A DNA stretch of 64,000 bases. Source: Aurantiacibacter atlanticus (lineage in GTDB: Bacteria > Pseudomonadota > Alphaproteobacteria > Sphingomonadales > Sphingomonadaceae). Positions 8,686-16,715 of this stretch are shown piece by piece. The DNA is taken from NCBI RefSeq assembly GCF_001077815.2, contig NZ_CP011310.1, forward strand, positions 2,046,001-2,110,000, given 5' to 3'. Under the pieces are notes generated by a model. The model searched no databases, was not told where the DNA came from, and saw only the letters and a program-made list of their open reading frames with translations. Made by a program: the position numbers and the translations under genes. Numbering within the stretch: the stretch's first letter is position 1; each line of letters opens with the position of its first letter.

Positions 8686-9833
8686 GCAGTTACCAGGTCA
8701 TCTGCCACCAATCGGGGAAGCAGCGCATCCAGCAGCGGCATGCCGGTATCGGTAATGAACAGGCGGTTTGCTTCGCGCCGCACCAGCCCGAGCGCGGCAT
8801 GGCGTTCAATCTCGCCAAGGTCCACCAGCGCGGCTTCGGGCAGGTTGAAGCGAGCAGAGATAGAGGAAAGATCAATCCCTTCTGCAAGGCGCAAACCCAT
8901 AAGCAATGCTTCGGAGGCCTGCTCTCTCATGCCAAGCGCGATTTCCTGCTGCAGGCCAGATCCATTGCGTTTGACAGCAGACAGAAAGTTCTCCGGCTTC
9001 TTGTGGCGCGTGGTTGCAAGACCGCCCCGTCGCCCATGCGCGCCGGGGCCGATGCCCGCATAATCCTGATATCGCCAATAGGTGAGGTTATGGCGGCTCT
9101 CTTCACCCGGACGCGCATGATTGCTGATCTCATAGGCGGGCAGGCCCGTCTGTTTGGTCAATTCGCGCGTCACATCGATCAGATCTGCAGCCTCATCGTC
9201 ATCGAGTGGTGTAAAATCATGCTGCCGAACCATTGTCGCAAACCGTGTGCCCGGCTCGATCGTCAACTGATAGAGTGACAAGTGTCCGGTGCCAAAATCC
9301 AGAGCGCGCCGGAGCTGGTTTTCCCAAGCAGTCGCAGTCTGTCCGGGCAGGGCATAAATGAGATCGAAACTGACCCTGTTGTAGGCCGATTGCGCTGTCT
9401 CAAGCGCTTTAAGACCCTCTTCAACTCCGTGGAGCCGGCCAAGAAAACGTAGCGCCTCATCATCCAGTGATTGCAGGCCAAGTGAAACCCGATTCACTCC
9501 TGCATCGGCAAGTGAGGCAAAATTGGCAGCTTCGACAGAGGACGGGTTTGCCTCCAGCGTGATTTCGATGTCCTTGGAAAATCCCCACTGTTTTTCAGCT
9601 TCTTGCAGCAAAGTGTTCACAAGCTGCGGCGGCATCAAGCTGGGTGTTCCGCCGCCAAAGAAGATTGATTCCAGCGCCTCCCCGCCAGCCAGTGCAGCTT
9701 CGTGCCGCAAATCAGCCAGCAAGGCCTGCTGCCACAAATCGATATCCACGCTCTGCCGGACATGCGAATTGAAATCGCAATAGGGGCATTTCGCAAGACA
9801 GAAGGGCCAGTGAATGTAAAGGGCGCGCGCCAT
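8682..9833 (-). CDS. hemW: HemW, radical SAM heme chaperone-like protein
   Basis: A 383-residue radical SAM protein. The cluster motif is CxxxCxxC in FCLAKCPYCDFNSH, which identifies HemW rather than HemN-type coproporphyrinogen oxidases. The next hallmark is FFGGGTPSLM, followed by ITLEANPSSVE and GVNRVSLGLQSLDD. The C-terminal HemN_C domain covers about 300-380. HemW homologues bind heme and deliver it to respiratory enzymes. In many alphaproteobacteria the gene follows rph and rdgB directly, but here a CAP-domain gene on the other strand lies between. Confidence 0.9.
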   Translation of the reverse strand: MARALYIHWPFCLAKCPYCDFNSHVRQSVDIDLWQQALLADLRHEAALAGGEALESIFFGGGTPSLMPPQLVNTLLQEAEKQWGFSKDIEITLEANPSSVEAANFASLADAGVNRVSLGLQSLDDEALRFLGRLHGVEEGLKALETAQSAYNRVSFDLIYALPGQTATAWENQLRRALDFGTGHLSLYQLTIEPGTRFATMVRQHDFTPLDDDEAADLIDVTRELTKQTGLPAYEISNHARPGEESRHNLTYWRYQDYAGIGPGAHGRRGGLATTRHKKPENFLSAVKRNGSGLQQEIALGMREQASEALLMGLRLAEGIDLSSISARFNLPEAALVDLGEIERHAALGLVRREANRLFITDTGMPLLDALLPRLVADDLVTA

Positions 9834-9879
9834 CGCTACGTTTCAGGCTCCGTTAACGCCAGTGAGTCAAGGTGAAGGC

Positions 9880-10413
9880 ATGAAAAACGGGAAATTCATC
9901 GCACTTGCGGGTGCGTTTCTAGCCAGCATAGCAATTTCCGCCACACCTCTTGTTGCAGAAGGGCAGGGACGCACAAATCCATTCGCCGAGCGACTGCTGA
10001 GAACGCATAATGACGCGCGTGACGATGTAGGCGTGGATCGCCTGGAATGGAGCAATCGGCTGGCACGTCAGGCGCAACTATGGGCGGATGAACTGGCGCG
10101 GCGCGGAAATATGCAGCATTCCGATAAATCAGGTCGTGTCGGCACGGGCGAGAACCTGTGGATGGGACATGCCGGATATTACAGCGCAGAAACCATGGTC
10201 GGCGCCTTCGTGGATGAGCGGCGACTGTATCGCCACGGCATCTTCCCGAATGTGTCCACGACCGGCCAATGGCGTGATGTCGGCCATTATACCCAGGTCA
10301 TCTGGCGCAGTACACGCGAAGTCGGCTGCGCCGTGGCACGCGGACAGACCGACGATTTTCTGGTCTGTCACTATTACCCAGCGGGCAATATCTACGATCG
10401 GCCCGTGTATTGA
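9880..10413 (+). CDS. Secreted CAP/SCP-domain protein
   Basis: A 177-residue exported protein with a signal peptide of about 27 residues. The CAP domain (SCP/PR-1/Ag5 fold) has LLRTHNDARDDVGVDRL (first helix and His), GENLWMG with the Glu, and the strand HYTQVIWRSTREVGCAVA. It ends VCHYYPAGN, the usual CAP tail. The ATG at 9880 is chosen over a GTG six codons upstream because AAGGTGAAGG sits just before it. Bacterial CAP proteins are secreted and their function is mostly unknown. It is alone on its strand, three bases from the convergent rdgB stop, and splits an otherwise typical rph-rdgB-hemW run. Confidence 0.85.
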   Translation: MKNGKFIALAGAFLASIAISATPLVAEGQGRTNPFAERLLRTHNDARDDVGVDRLEWSNRLARQAQLWADELARRGNMQHSDKSGRVGTGENLWMGHAGYYSAETMVGAFVDERRLYRHGIFPNVSTTGQWRDVGHYTQVIWRSTREVGCAVARGQTDDFLVCHYYPAGNIYDRPVY

Positions 10414-10415
10414 CG

Positions 10416-11045
10416 TCAGGCGGAAAATTGATCCGCCACCAGTTTCGCAAAGGCATCGGCGCGGTGGCTGATCGCGTGCTTTTCTGAGGGATCGATCTCG
10501 GCAAACGTCTGTGTCCGGCCTTCGGGAATGAACAACGGATCATAGCCAAAACCCAATTCACCCCGTGGTGGCCATGTCAGGTTCCCGTCAACGCGGCCTT
10601 CATAAACGAGGTATTCGCCATCGGGCCATGCCAGCGCGAGTACGCATGAAAACCACGCATCGCGCGGCGTATCTGCGCCCATGGCCTGCAATAGTCCTTC
10701 GACCTTGCCCATTGCCATGTACCAGTCCCGCCCAGGTTCCCCTTCGAACCATTGCCTCTCGGCCCAATCGGCGGTGTAGACGCCGGGCCGACCGTCAAGC
10801 GCGGCCACCGATAATCCACTGTCATCGGCAAGAGCGGGTATGCCCGAGGCCTCTGCCGCTGCACGTGCCTTGAGCAGTGCGTTTTCAACAAAGGTTTTGC
10901 CAGTTTCGGGCGGCTCCGGCAGGCCCAGCGAGCCTGCCGATATGCAATCGAGCCCATGCGGAGCGAGTAATGCAGAAATTTCTTTCAGCTTGCCTGCATT
11001 ATGGGTAGCGATCACCAGCTTGCCGGAGCCAATCCTGCGTGTCAC
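10416..11045 (-). CDS. rdgB: Non-canonical purine NTP pyrophosphatase (RdgB/HAM1)
   Basis: A 209-residue house-cleaning enzyme that hydrolyses ITP, dITP and XTP to monophosphates. It shows [14 protein letters not shown] at the N-terminus, [25 protein letters not shown] in two visible halves, and [12 protein letters not shown] plus the final SHRADAF, all typical of the HAM1 family. The start is GTG and overlaps the upstream rph stop (GTGA), showing translational coupling in an rph-rdgB operon. Confidence 0.93.
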   Translation of the reverse strand: MTRRIGSGKLVIATHNAGKLKEISALLAPHGLDCISAGSLGLPEPPETGKTFVENALLKARAAAEASGIPALADDSGLSVAALDGRPGVYTADWAERQWFEGEPGRDWYMAMGKVEGLLQAMGADTPRDAWFSCVLALAWPDGEYLVYEGRVDGNLTWPPRGELGFGYDPLFIPEGRTQTFAEIDPSEKHAISHRADAFAKLVADQFSA

Positions 11046-11755
11046 CGCGTCGCCTCATCCTGTGCCTTGAAGATGTCTGTGCAGCCCATCTGGGCGAGAC
11101 GCAACAGGCGCAGCAGCGCCTCTTCATCATAGGTCGCCCCTTCGGCAGTGGCCTGCACTTCAGCAATCTGTCCGCCTTCGATCAACACGAAATTGGCATC
11201 GGCATCGGCGCCGGAATCCTCGATATAGTCGAGATCGAGCACCGGCGTCCCCTGATAGATACCGCAGGAAATCGCGGCGATCTTGGACGTCATGGGATCG
11301 CTTTTGATGTCACCTGCCGCCATCAGCTTATTCACCGCAAGTCGCAATGCGACCCATGCGCCCGAGATGGATGCAGTGCGCGTACCGCCATCGGCCTGTA
11401 TGACATCGCAATCGAGCGTGATCTGCCGCTCACCCAGTTTTTCCATGTCGACCACCGCGCGCAATGACCGACCGATTAGCCGCTGGATTTCCTGCGTTCT
11501 TCCGCTTTGCTTGCCACGCGCTGCCTCTCGGCTGCCGCGTGTATGCGTGGCGCGAGGCAGCATCGAATATTCGCCAGTAACCCAGCCCTGGCCCTTGCCG
11601 CGCAACCACGGCGGGATGCGTTCTTCGACGCTGGCGGTGCACAGCACCCGCGTATCGCCAAAACTGATCAGGCAGGAGCCTTCAGCATGTTTGGTGAAAC
11701 CGGTTTCGATAGTGATGGCGCGCATTTCGTCAGGCGCGCGGCCGGAAGGTCGCAT
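11042..11755 (-). CDS. rph: Ribonuclease PH
   Basis: Phosphate-dependent 3'-5' exoribonuclease that trims tRNA 3' ends; it forms a hexamer. At 237 residues the length is standard. It opens [12 protein letters not shown] and shows [39 protein letters not shown], the [15 protein letters not shown] segment, and [16 protein letters not shown]. It is divergent from hrcA with 157 bases between starts, a gene pair commonly seen in alphaproteobacteria. Confidence 0.94.
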   Translation of the reverse strand: MRPSGRAPDEMRAITIETGFTKHAEGSCLISFGDTRVLCTASVEERIPPWLRGKGQGWVTGEYSMLPRATHTRGSREAARGKQSGRTQEIQRLIGRSLRAVVDMEKLGERQITLDCDVIQADGGTRTASISGAWVALRLAVNKLMAAGDIKSDPMTSKIAAISCGIYQGTPVLDLDYIEDSGADADANFVLIEGGQIAEVQATAEGATYDEEALLRLLRLAQMGCTDIFKAQDEATR

Positions 11756-11912
11756 TGATTTCTCCTGTGATGCCCTGAACCCGGCTCACCTTGAGCCTGG
11801 GGATGGGCAGCTTTTCAGCTTCACAGCATGCGCTAGGAGAAAATGCACCTATTCGACAAGCGTTCACGCCGTGGAAATTGAACTTGTCGCCGATATTGCT
11901 AGCTATGATCGC

Positions 11913-12977
11913 ATGGCATCACCACCGATCACCGAATTATCAGACCGCGCGCGGGATATTTTCCGGCTGGTGGTAGAAGATTATCTCGGGCGTGGGCAGC
12001 CTGTGGGATCAAAGGCACTGTCACAGCAGAGCGGGCTGAACCTTTCGCCCGCATCCATCCGTTCGGTCCTGAGCGAGTTGGAGCAGCTTGGCCTTCTTGC
12101 CGCCCCTCACACCAGCGCCGGGCGCTTGCCAACGGAAAGCGGGCTACGCCTGTTCGTAGACGGTATCATGCAGGTGGCCGAACCCACGCGGGAAGAACGC
12201 GTGGCCATCGAACAGCAGCTTTCCGCGCCCGGCCCGATCGAAAAGGCGTTGGAAAAGACCAGCTCCATCCTCTCGGACATTTCGGGTGCGGCGGGCATGG
12301 TGATGGTGCCGCGCAGAGAACCAAGACTGGCGCAAATGCGACTCGTCCCGCTAGATGAAACGCGTGCGCTGGCAGTGCTGGTGGGGGAGGATGGCCATGT
12401 CGAAAACCGTGTCCTCGAAATTGCCGATGCAACTTCGCACAGCGCCTTGCAGCGGGCAGGCAATTACATCAGCGCGCAGCTTTCCGGACGCACCCTGGCA
12501 GAGGCAGCGCAGACCATGCGTGCTGATATTGCTTCGGGGCAAAGCGCGCTGGATGAAATCTCTGCCGGACTGGTTGAAGCCGGCATCGCCACATGGAGCG
12601 AAGACCCGGCAAGGCGCCCGGTCCTGATCGTGCGCGGACAGGCCAATTTGCTGGATGAAACCGCGCTGGGCGATATCGAGCGGGTGCGTTCCTTGCTGGA
12701 AGATTTGGAAGACAAGCAATCGGTGGCCGAATTGCTGGATAGCGCCCGCGATGCCGAATCGACCCGCATTTTTATTGGCGCGGAAAACCGGTTATTCGCG
12801 CTTTCAGGCTCTTCCGTAATCGCATCTCCCTACCGCGATCGAGAGGGAAAGGTGGTCGGCGTACTGGGCGTGATTGGCCCAACGCGGTTGAATTACGCGC
12901 GCGTCGTTCCCATGGTGGACTTCACCGCCCAATCCCTGGGCAAACGAATAGGTTGGCAAGGCAAGAATGACGCATAA
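11913..12977 (+). CDS. hrcA: Heat-inducible transcription repressor HrcA
   Basis: A 354-residue repressor that binds CIRCE operators and is controlled by GroEL. The N-terminal winged helix shows ELSDRARDIFRLVVEDYL, GQPVGSKALS and LSPASIRSVLSELE followed by LGLLAAPHTSAGRLPT. A GAF-like dimerisation region follows, ending in GVLGVIGPTRLNYARVVPMVDFTA. The ATG at 11913 gives the usual HrcA start; a GTG 14 codons upstream is an alternative. I see no CIRCE element here or before dnaK, so its targets (probably groESL) lie outside the window. It overlaps grpE by 11 bases. Confidence 0.92.
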   Translation: MASPPITELSDRARDIFRLVVEDYLGRGQPVGSKALSQQSGLNLSPASIRSVLSELEQLGLLAAPHTSAGRLPTESGLRLFVDGIMQVAEPTREERVAIEQQLSAPGPIEKALEKTSSILSDISGAAGMVMVPRREPRLAQMRLVPLDETRALAVLVGEDGHVENRVLEIADATSHSALQRAGNYISAQLSGRTLAEAAQTMRADIASGQSALDEISAGLVEAGIATWSEDPARRPVLIVRGQANLLDETALGDIERVRSLLEDLEDKQSVAELLDSARDAESTRIFIGAENRLFALSGSSVIASPYRDREGKVVGVLGVIGPTRLNYARVVPMVDFTAQSLGKRIGWQGKNDA

Positions 12978-13563
12978 CGATAAAGATCGCGACGAAGCGG
13001 TTGAAAAGGAACTTGACGGCGTGCCGGAGGAGTTTCTCAACGATAGTGATGGCAGTGACGAAGACACGGTGGAAGAAGAAACCAACCGGCTCGACGAGGC
13101 ACTGGACCGCCTGCGCGAGGATCTCGATGCGGCCAAACAGGAAGTGCTCTATTCCAAGGCAGAAACGCAGAACGTGCGCCGGCGCATGGAAAAAGACATC
13201 ACCGACGCGCGCAATTATGCCGCGACCGGCTTTGCCCGTGACATTTTGAGCGTGGCGGATAACCTTTCCCGCGCTATCGAAGCCGTGCCCGAAGATCTGC
13301 GGGAGGATTCCAAGTTCAAGGGTCTGGTCGCCGGTATACAGGCGACGCAGCGCGAAATGGAAAAGGCTTTCGAACAGCATGGCATCACACGCATTGCTGC
13401 GATGGGCCTGCCACTCGATCCCAATCAGCATCAGGCTATGATGGAAATCCCGAATGACGAGGTTGAGCCGGGAACCATCGTGCAGGAAATGCAGGCTGGA
13501 TATATGATCAAGGATAGGCTGCTGCGGCCCGCCATGGTTGGAGTCGCCAAAAAGCCTGACTGA
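12967..13563 (+). CDS. grpE: Nucleotide exchange factor GrpE
   Basis: Co-chaperone that releases ADP from DnaK. At 198 residues it has a long acidic N-terminus (about 1-40), then the coiled-coil dimerisation helix (about 40-95, with QNVRRRMEKDITDARNYA), and a C-terminal beta domain with HQAMMEIPNDEVEPGTIVQEM and YMIKDRLLRPAMVGVAK. The start codon lies inside the end of hrcA in another frame, so the two are translationally coupled. The transcript probably ends at the hairpin at 13708-13740. Confidence 0.95.
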   Translation: MTHNDKDRDEAVEKELDGVPEEFLNDSDGSDEDTVEEETNRLDEALDRLREDLDAAKQEVLYSKAETQNVRRRMEKDITDARNYAATGFARDILSVADNLSRAIEAVPEDLREDSKFKGLVAGIQATQREMEKAFEQHGITRIAAMGLPLDPNQHQAMMEIPNDEVEPGTIVQEMQAGYMIKDRLLRPAMVGVAKKPD

Positions 13564-13707
13564 CAATTTGCGGTAAAGGCAGATTAAGACCGTGCTTTCT
13601 CTTTAGGTCTTGGCGCGCTGAAACCCATGTTTTCGATGCTGGACTTGCATAGGCAGTGCCGGTGCAGGTTTCGCGTTCAGGGCGATCATCGAAATCCGGG
13701 AGAATTC

Positions 13708-13740
13708 AAAGGGCCGCTTCTTTTCAAGAGGCGGCCCTTT
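13708..13740. terminator. Bidirectional intrinsic terminator between grpE and the IDO-like gene
   Basis: Two 14-base arms (13708-13721 and 13727-13740) pair with one G·T wobble around a 5-base loop. The stem is GC-rich (GGGCCGC/GCGGCCC) with AAA on the left and TTT on the right, so both convergent transcripts end in a short U run. It sits five bases before the stop codon of the minus-strand gene, fitting a shared terminator. Confidence 0.8.
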
Positions 13741-13745
13741 GCTGT

Positions 13746-14912
13746 TCACTCCACCAACTGATTTGCATTTTCGTCGCGGTGCTTCTTCAGATATTTCATG
13801 AAAGGTGTACCGCCTGTGCCAACATCGGGATCATTGCCAGGAATGCTGCCCGCCTGCTTGTTGATATAGCTTGCCGCATATTCGAGATGCCGCGTGCGAA
13901 ACCGTGCCGACTGATTGAGACACGCGTTGAAAGCGTCCTTCAGACTTTGTGCTCCCGAAGCGCCTACAAATTCGCGCAATGTCGATCGCTCGGCAAGATC
14001 TTCGATAAAGCGGCGATGGGCGACGGGGCGATAATGGTGCAGTTCATCAAGAAAGGATTTGAGCGGATCGTCGCCGTGGCCGATTTGAAAGAGCGCATCC
14101 ATCGCAGGAACGATCGAGGATTGTGACCCTGTCTGTCCGCGCAATGCCTGCGGCTTGCCATCGAATCTCTCTATACCTTCATAGATCAGCCCACCTTCGG
14201 CCAACGCGGGATTGTTCGCCCAGCCGTGGATATAGGGACGCACACGATGGAAATAGACATAGGGATCACAGCGTGCAGTCATGCGCGCGAAATGGCCGTA
14301 AATGCGTTCCCATGCGGCATCCATCTCCACCAGCAATCTTTCCGCTTCAACTGCTTCACCCTGTTTCGCCACAGTGACGAGCTTGGTTGCATTATCGAGC
14401 AAAACGCCAGCTTCAGCCTCGATCGCGACATGGATCAGAACGAACCAGTTTTCGTCATATCCACCGGCGAAATTCTGAACCATATAAATATTTTCAAGAT
14501 TGACCGGTCCCGATTTGTCGAACCGCGACCAATTGTCGAGCACATAGGCAGAATAGGGCAGCAGGGGTGCCTGTCCCAGCCTGTCCGCAATTGCCACTAT
14601 TGGGCGGGACAGGTTTGCGGGGAGAGAAGCGGGCGGCTCCGGCTCTCCCCACACATAGGCCTGCACGAGGAAGGAGTAATGCACCATGGCGGTGCGGACC
14701 TGTTCCTCTGGCGCTTCTTTTGCCCAATCTTCCAACCCAGGATCGGCCAATTGGACTAGCCAATATCGGATGCGTCCGGTCGTCAGGAGACCTGAGAGCT
14801 TGCCTGAGACCTCTGTGACTTCACCAAAGTCCGAGGGCAGGCTGATTTCGTCAATTTCGTAATGCGAAAGGAAGCCGCGCGCACGCGACATGCCATAATG
14901 ATCCAGCTCCAT
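13746..14912 (-). CDS. Indoleamine 2,3-dioxygenase family heme protein
   Basis: A 388-residue protein of the IDO family, which opens the indole ring of tryptophan with heme and O2 to give N-formylkynurenine. IDO-like features are the N-terminal ARGFLSHYEIDEISLP, helices including YVWGEPEPPASLPANLSRP, the LPYSAYVLDNWSRF segment, GSQSSIVPAMDALFQIGHG (distal-site loop) and HHYRPVAHRRFIEDLA, where the HRxFI His should be the proximal heme ligand. The ATG at 14912 gives the family N-terminus; a GTG 30 codons upstream would read through the GC-rich hairpins. No kynurenine-pathway genes are near, so the substrate is inferred only. Confidence 0.8.
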   Translation of the reverse strand: MELDHYGMSRARGFLSHYEIDEISLPSDFGEVTEVSGKLSGLLTTGRIRYWLVQLADPGLEDWAKEAPEEQVRTAMVHYSFLVQAYVWGEPEPPASLPANLSRPIVAIADRLGQAPLLPYSAYVLDNWSRFDKSGPVNLENIYMVQNFAGGYDENWFVLIHVAIEAEAGVLLDNATKLVTVAKQGEAVEAERLLVEMDAAWERIYGHFARMTARCDPYVYFHRVRPYIHGWANNPALAEGGLIYEGIERFDGKPQALRGQTGSQSSIVPAMDALFQIGHGDDPLKSFLDELHHYRPVAHRRFIEDLAERSTLREFVGASGAQSLKDAFNACLNQSARFRTRHLEYAASYINKQAGSIPGNDPDVGTGGTPFMKYLKKHRDENANQLVE

Positions 14913-14928
14913 TGTTTTGACTCTTTGG

Positions 14929-14958
14929 CCGGGCGCGGGTTTGGCCGCCCGGACCCGC
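14929..14958 (-). promoter_or_regulatory. Two mutually exclusive hairpins before the IDO-like gene
   Basis: On the minus strand, 16 bases before the ATG at 14912, two GC-rich pairings compete. Bases 14953-14958 (GCGGGT in transcript sense) can pair with 14935-14940 (ACCCGC), a perfect 6-bp stem. Bases 14946-14952 (CCGGGCG) can pair with 14929-14935 (CGCCCGG), a perfect 7-bp stem. They interleave with no spare linker bases, so only one can form at a time. This is the layout of a switchable leader, but chance in GC-rich DNA is possible. Confidence 0.35.
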
Positions 14959-15027
14959 AGATAGTAACAAATGCAACCGGCTGGCTCAAGACTGGGCGAC
15001 ACTACCGCCTCTGAACTGACAAAAATC

Positions 15028-15519
15028 TCAATCCGTCAGATTACGAACCATCTGAAGATTGCAACGCGCATAAGGCGTGGGCCAAAGTTCAGCAGACGAT
15101 AGCGGGCGGAAACCCTTACGTTCATAGAGCCGGGTTGCCGAAGACAGGCTTGCATTGGTTTCCAGCCATACAGCATCATATCCGCGCGCAGCCGCATCGG
15201 CACACAGCCAATCGATGAGTCGTCCGCCGACACCCTTGCCCTGTGCAGCGGGATCGGTGGCAAGCTTGATCAATTCAATCCATCTCAATCCGTCATCCGG
15301 ATTATGGTGCGGAAGGACAAGCGCGCCACAACCGATGACGCTTGTGCTATCCTCTGCAATGCCAATCACGCCGCCTTGATCAATGATGGCGCATTGAGGA
15401 TCGGACAATTGGGCACGATCGCTGTCTTCGAGGTCAAAATATTGTTCGATCCAGCGCCGATTAAGGTCTGCAAAAGCTGCCGTGTCCGCATTCACAAAAT
15501 GACGAATCCGAAAATTCAA
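15028..15519 (-). CDS. GNAT family N-acetyltransferase
   Basis: A 163-residue GNAT-fold protein. The acetyl-CoA loop is KLATDPAAQGKGVGGRLIDW, matching the Q/RxxGxG/A motif, and the C-terminal YERKGFRPL is the usual strand-helix end. The acceptor substrate cannot be told from sequence. The start is TTG, preceded by GGAG seven bases upstream and overlapping the upstream gene's stop (TTGA), so translation is coupled to the metallopeptidase-like gene. Confidence 0.82.
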   Translation of the reverse strand: MNFRIRHFVNADTAAFADLNRRWIEQYFDLEDSDRAQLSDPQCAIIDQGGVIGIAEDSTSVIGCGALVLPHHNPDDGLRWIELIKLATDPAAQGKGVGGRLIDWLCADAAARGYDAVWLETNASLSSATRLYERKGFRPLSSAELWPTPYARCNLQMVRNLTD

Positions 15520-16019
15520 CGCGCAGCTCCGGGAAAATTGACCAGGGCATCATAGGCGGATTTATCTGTCACGCCGGGCAATTTCGCGCCGTTTCGGAGC
15601 ATGAATGCGTGTTCCACAATGCGTGCCTGCTGCTCAATGCCATATTGTTCAAGTTTCCAGCCCGGTTTGAGGGCATAATCATACCGCGCCCAAGGCATAC
15701 GATTGAGCACTAGATACCAGTCACCCTTGGTCTGGGTCTGCCACACATGCGTCATTTCATGGACAAACAAGGCTTGCCGAAGGAGCGGGGCCGTGGCGAA
15801 ATCATCGCAATAAACATTTCCCAGCGGGTGGAAATGAATGTGGCCACGCGGGGCCATGGTAACCTTGCTCGGTTGAAAAAAAGCCCATTTGCGGCGACGG
15901 ATGGTAACCTTGGAATAATCAATCGCGCCGCCAAACATGGAGCGGGCGAGCTTTACCTCGCCCGCGCCCAGCGGCCGCTCCCCACCGATGGGGCAGGCCT
16001 GCGGCTCTTGCCTATTCAA
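15516..16019 (-). CDS. Putative HExxH metalloprotein ('vgr-related' family)
   Basis: A 167-residue protein with a zinc-protease-like helix VHEMTHVWQ (HExxH) near residue 88. The context resembles DUF4157-type minimetallopeptidase domains, with a preceding HIHFHPLGNVYCDDF strand and a following W-rich region. Sphingomonad genomes often annotate this protein as 'vgr related', but no VgrG or type VI genes are near, and I infer no such role. The TTG at 16019 lies inside the stop region of the PCuAC gene, so the exact start is uncertain. Confidence 0.65.
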   Translation of the reverse strand: MNRQEPQACPIGGERPLGAGEVKLARSMFGGAIDYSKVTIRRRKWAFFQPSKVTMAPRGHIHFHPLGNVYCDDFATAPLLRQALFVHEMTHVWQTQTKGDWYLVLNRMPWARYDYALKPGWKLEQYGIEQQARIVEHAFMLRNGAKLPGVTDKSAYDALVNFPGAAR

Positions 16020-16539
16020 CTTTCATTGCCGCATCTTCGCTAATTGCCTCTCTTGGGTCTTCTCCCGCTGGATGGGCGGTGACGGGAAAGCTGCATTTGT
16101 CTCCACCAACAAAGGTCAGCGTGACTTCGGTTTCGCCGCCTGGCTCAACCCCTCCGCCCATGCCCATTGCCATCACATGCTTGCCACCCGGTTCGAACAC
16201 GAGCGTTTCACCGCCCATGACAGGAAGGGTGAAAAGTTCCTGCATGTCCGTTTCATTACTCCACGTTGCGGTTTCATGGATCATCGCGCTTTCTGCGCCC
16301 AGCACGCTGGCTGTCCGGATGGTCACCTGTTCATCAGTGCCATTTGTCAGCGAGAAATACGCAGCTCCGGGGTTGCCACCAACAGCGGGAAGGGCCAGCC
16401 AGCCTTCGGTGACAGTAATGCCGGGGGGACAATCACCTGCAACTTCTTCGACGGGAGCCTCCGCCTCTCCGCCGCATGCAGCCAGGGTTGCAGTCAGCCC
16501 GGCCGCAGCCAGAACGCGAAAAACAGACATGGACTTCAT
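16012..16539 (-). CDS. PCuAC-type copper chaperone lipoprotein
   Basis: A 175-residue periplasmic lipoprotein. The signal sequence ends ATLAAC, a lipobox. The PCuAC domain carries the copper motif: M-I-H after GAESA, then about ten residues to M (TDMQEL), then GGKHVMAMGM with a His and Met ligands. Such proteins bind Cu(I) and help load the CuA or CuB sites of cytochrome oxidase. The ATG at 16539 is chosen because GAGAGGAAC precedes it. The C-terminal tail is Ala/Glu-rich. No sco gene is visible nearby. Confidence 0.85.
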   Translation of the reverse strand: MKSMSVFRVLAAAGLTATLAACGGEAEAPVEEVAGDCPPGITVTEGWLALPAVGGNPGAAYFSLTNGTDEQVTIRTASVLGAESAMIHETATWSNETDMQELFTLPVMGGETLVFEPGGKHVMAMGMGGGVEPGGETEVTLTFVGGDKCSFPVTAHPAGEDPREAISEDAAMKVE

Positions 16540-16585
16540 AATGTTCCTCTCTTGCACAATGGTGATTTTCTAGGGCCTCAAGTCC

Positions 16586-16613
16586 CTTGTGCCAAGCGAA
16601 AGCGCACCTATAT
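16586..16613 (+). promoter_or_regulatory. Sigma-32 (RpoH) heat-shock promoter of dnaK
   Basis: CTTG at 16586-16589, a 17-base spacer, then CCTATAT at 16607-16613. This matches the alphaproteobacterial RpoH consensus CTTG-N17/18-CYTATNT at every fixed position. The expected start, about 6-8 bases later, leaves a leader of roughly 95 bases before the dnaK ATG at 16716. Confidence 0.82.
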
Positions 16614-16715
16614 CCGGCCCCGTTAGACAGGTTTTCCAGAGCTGCCGAGTGGCCTTGCCGATATGGCGGGAGGTCGAAGGTGCAGCGTCCAACTTTGAAA
16701 GAGAGTGGGGAATAA

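Noticed and set aside
11884..11915. TTGTCG/TATGAT as an hrcA promoter
   Set aside because: The spacer is 14 bases and the start would lie past the ATG.
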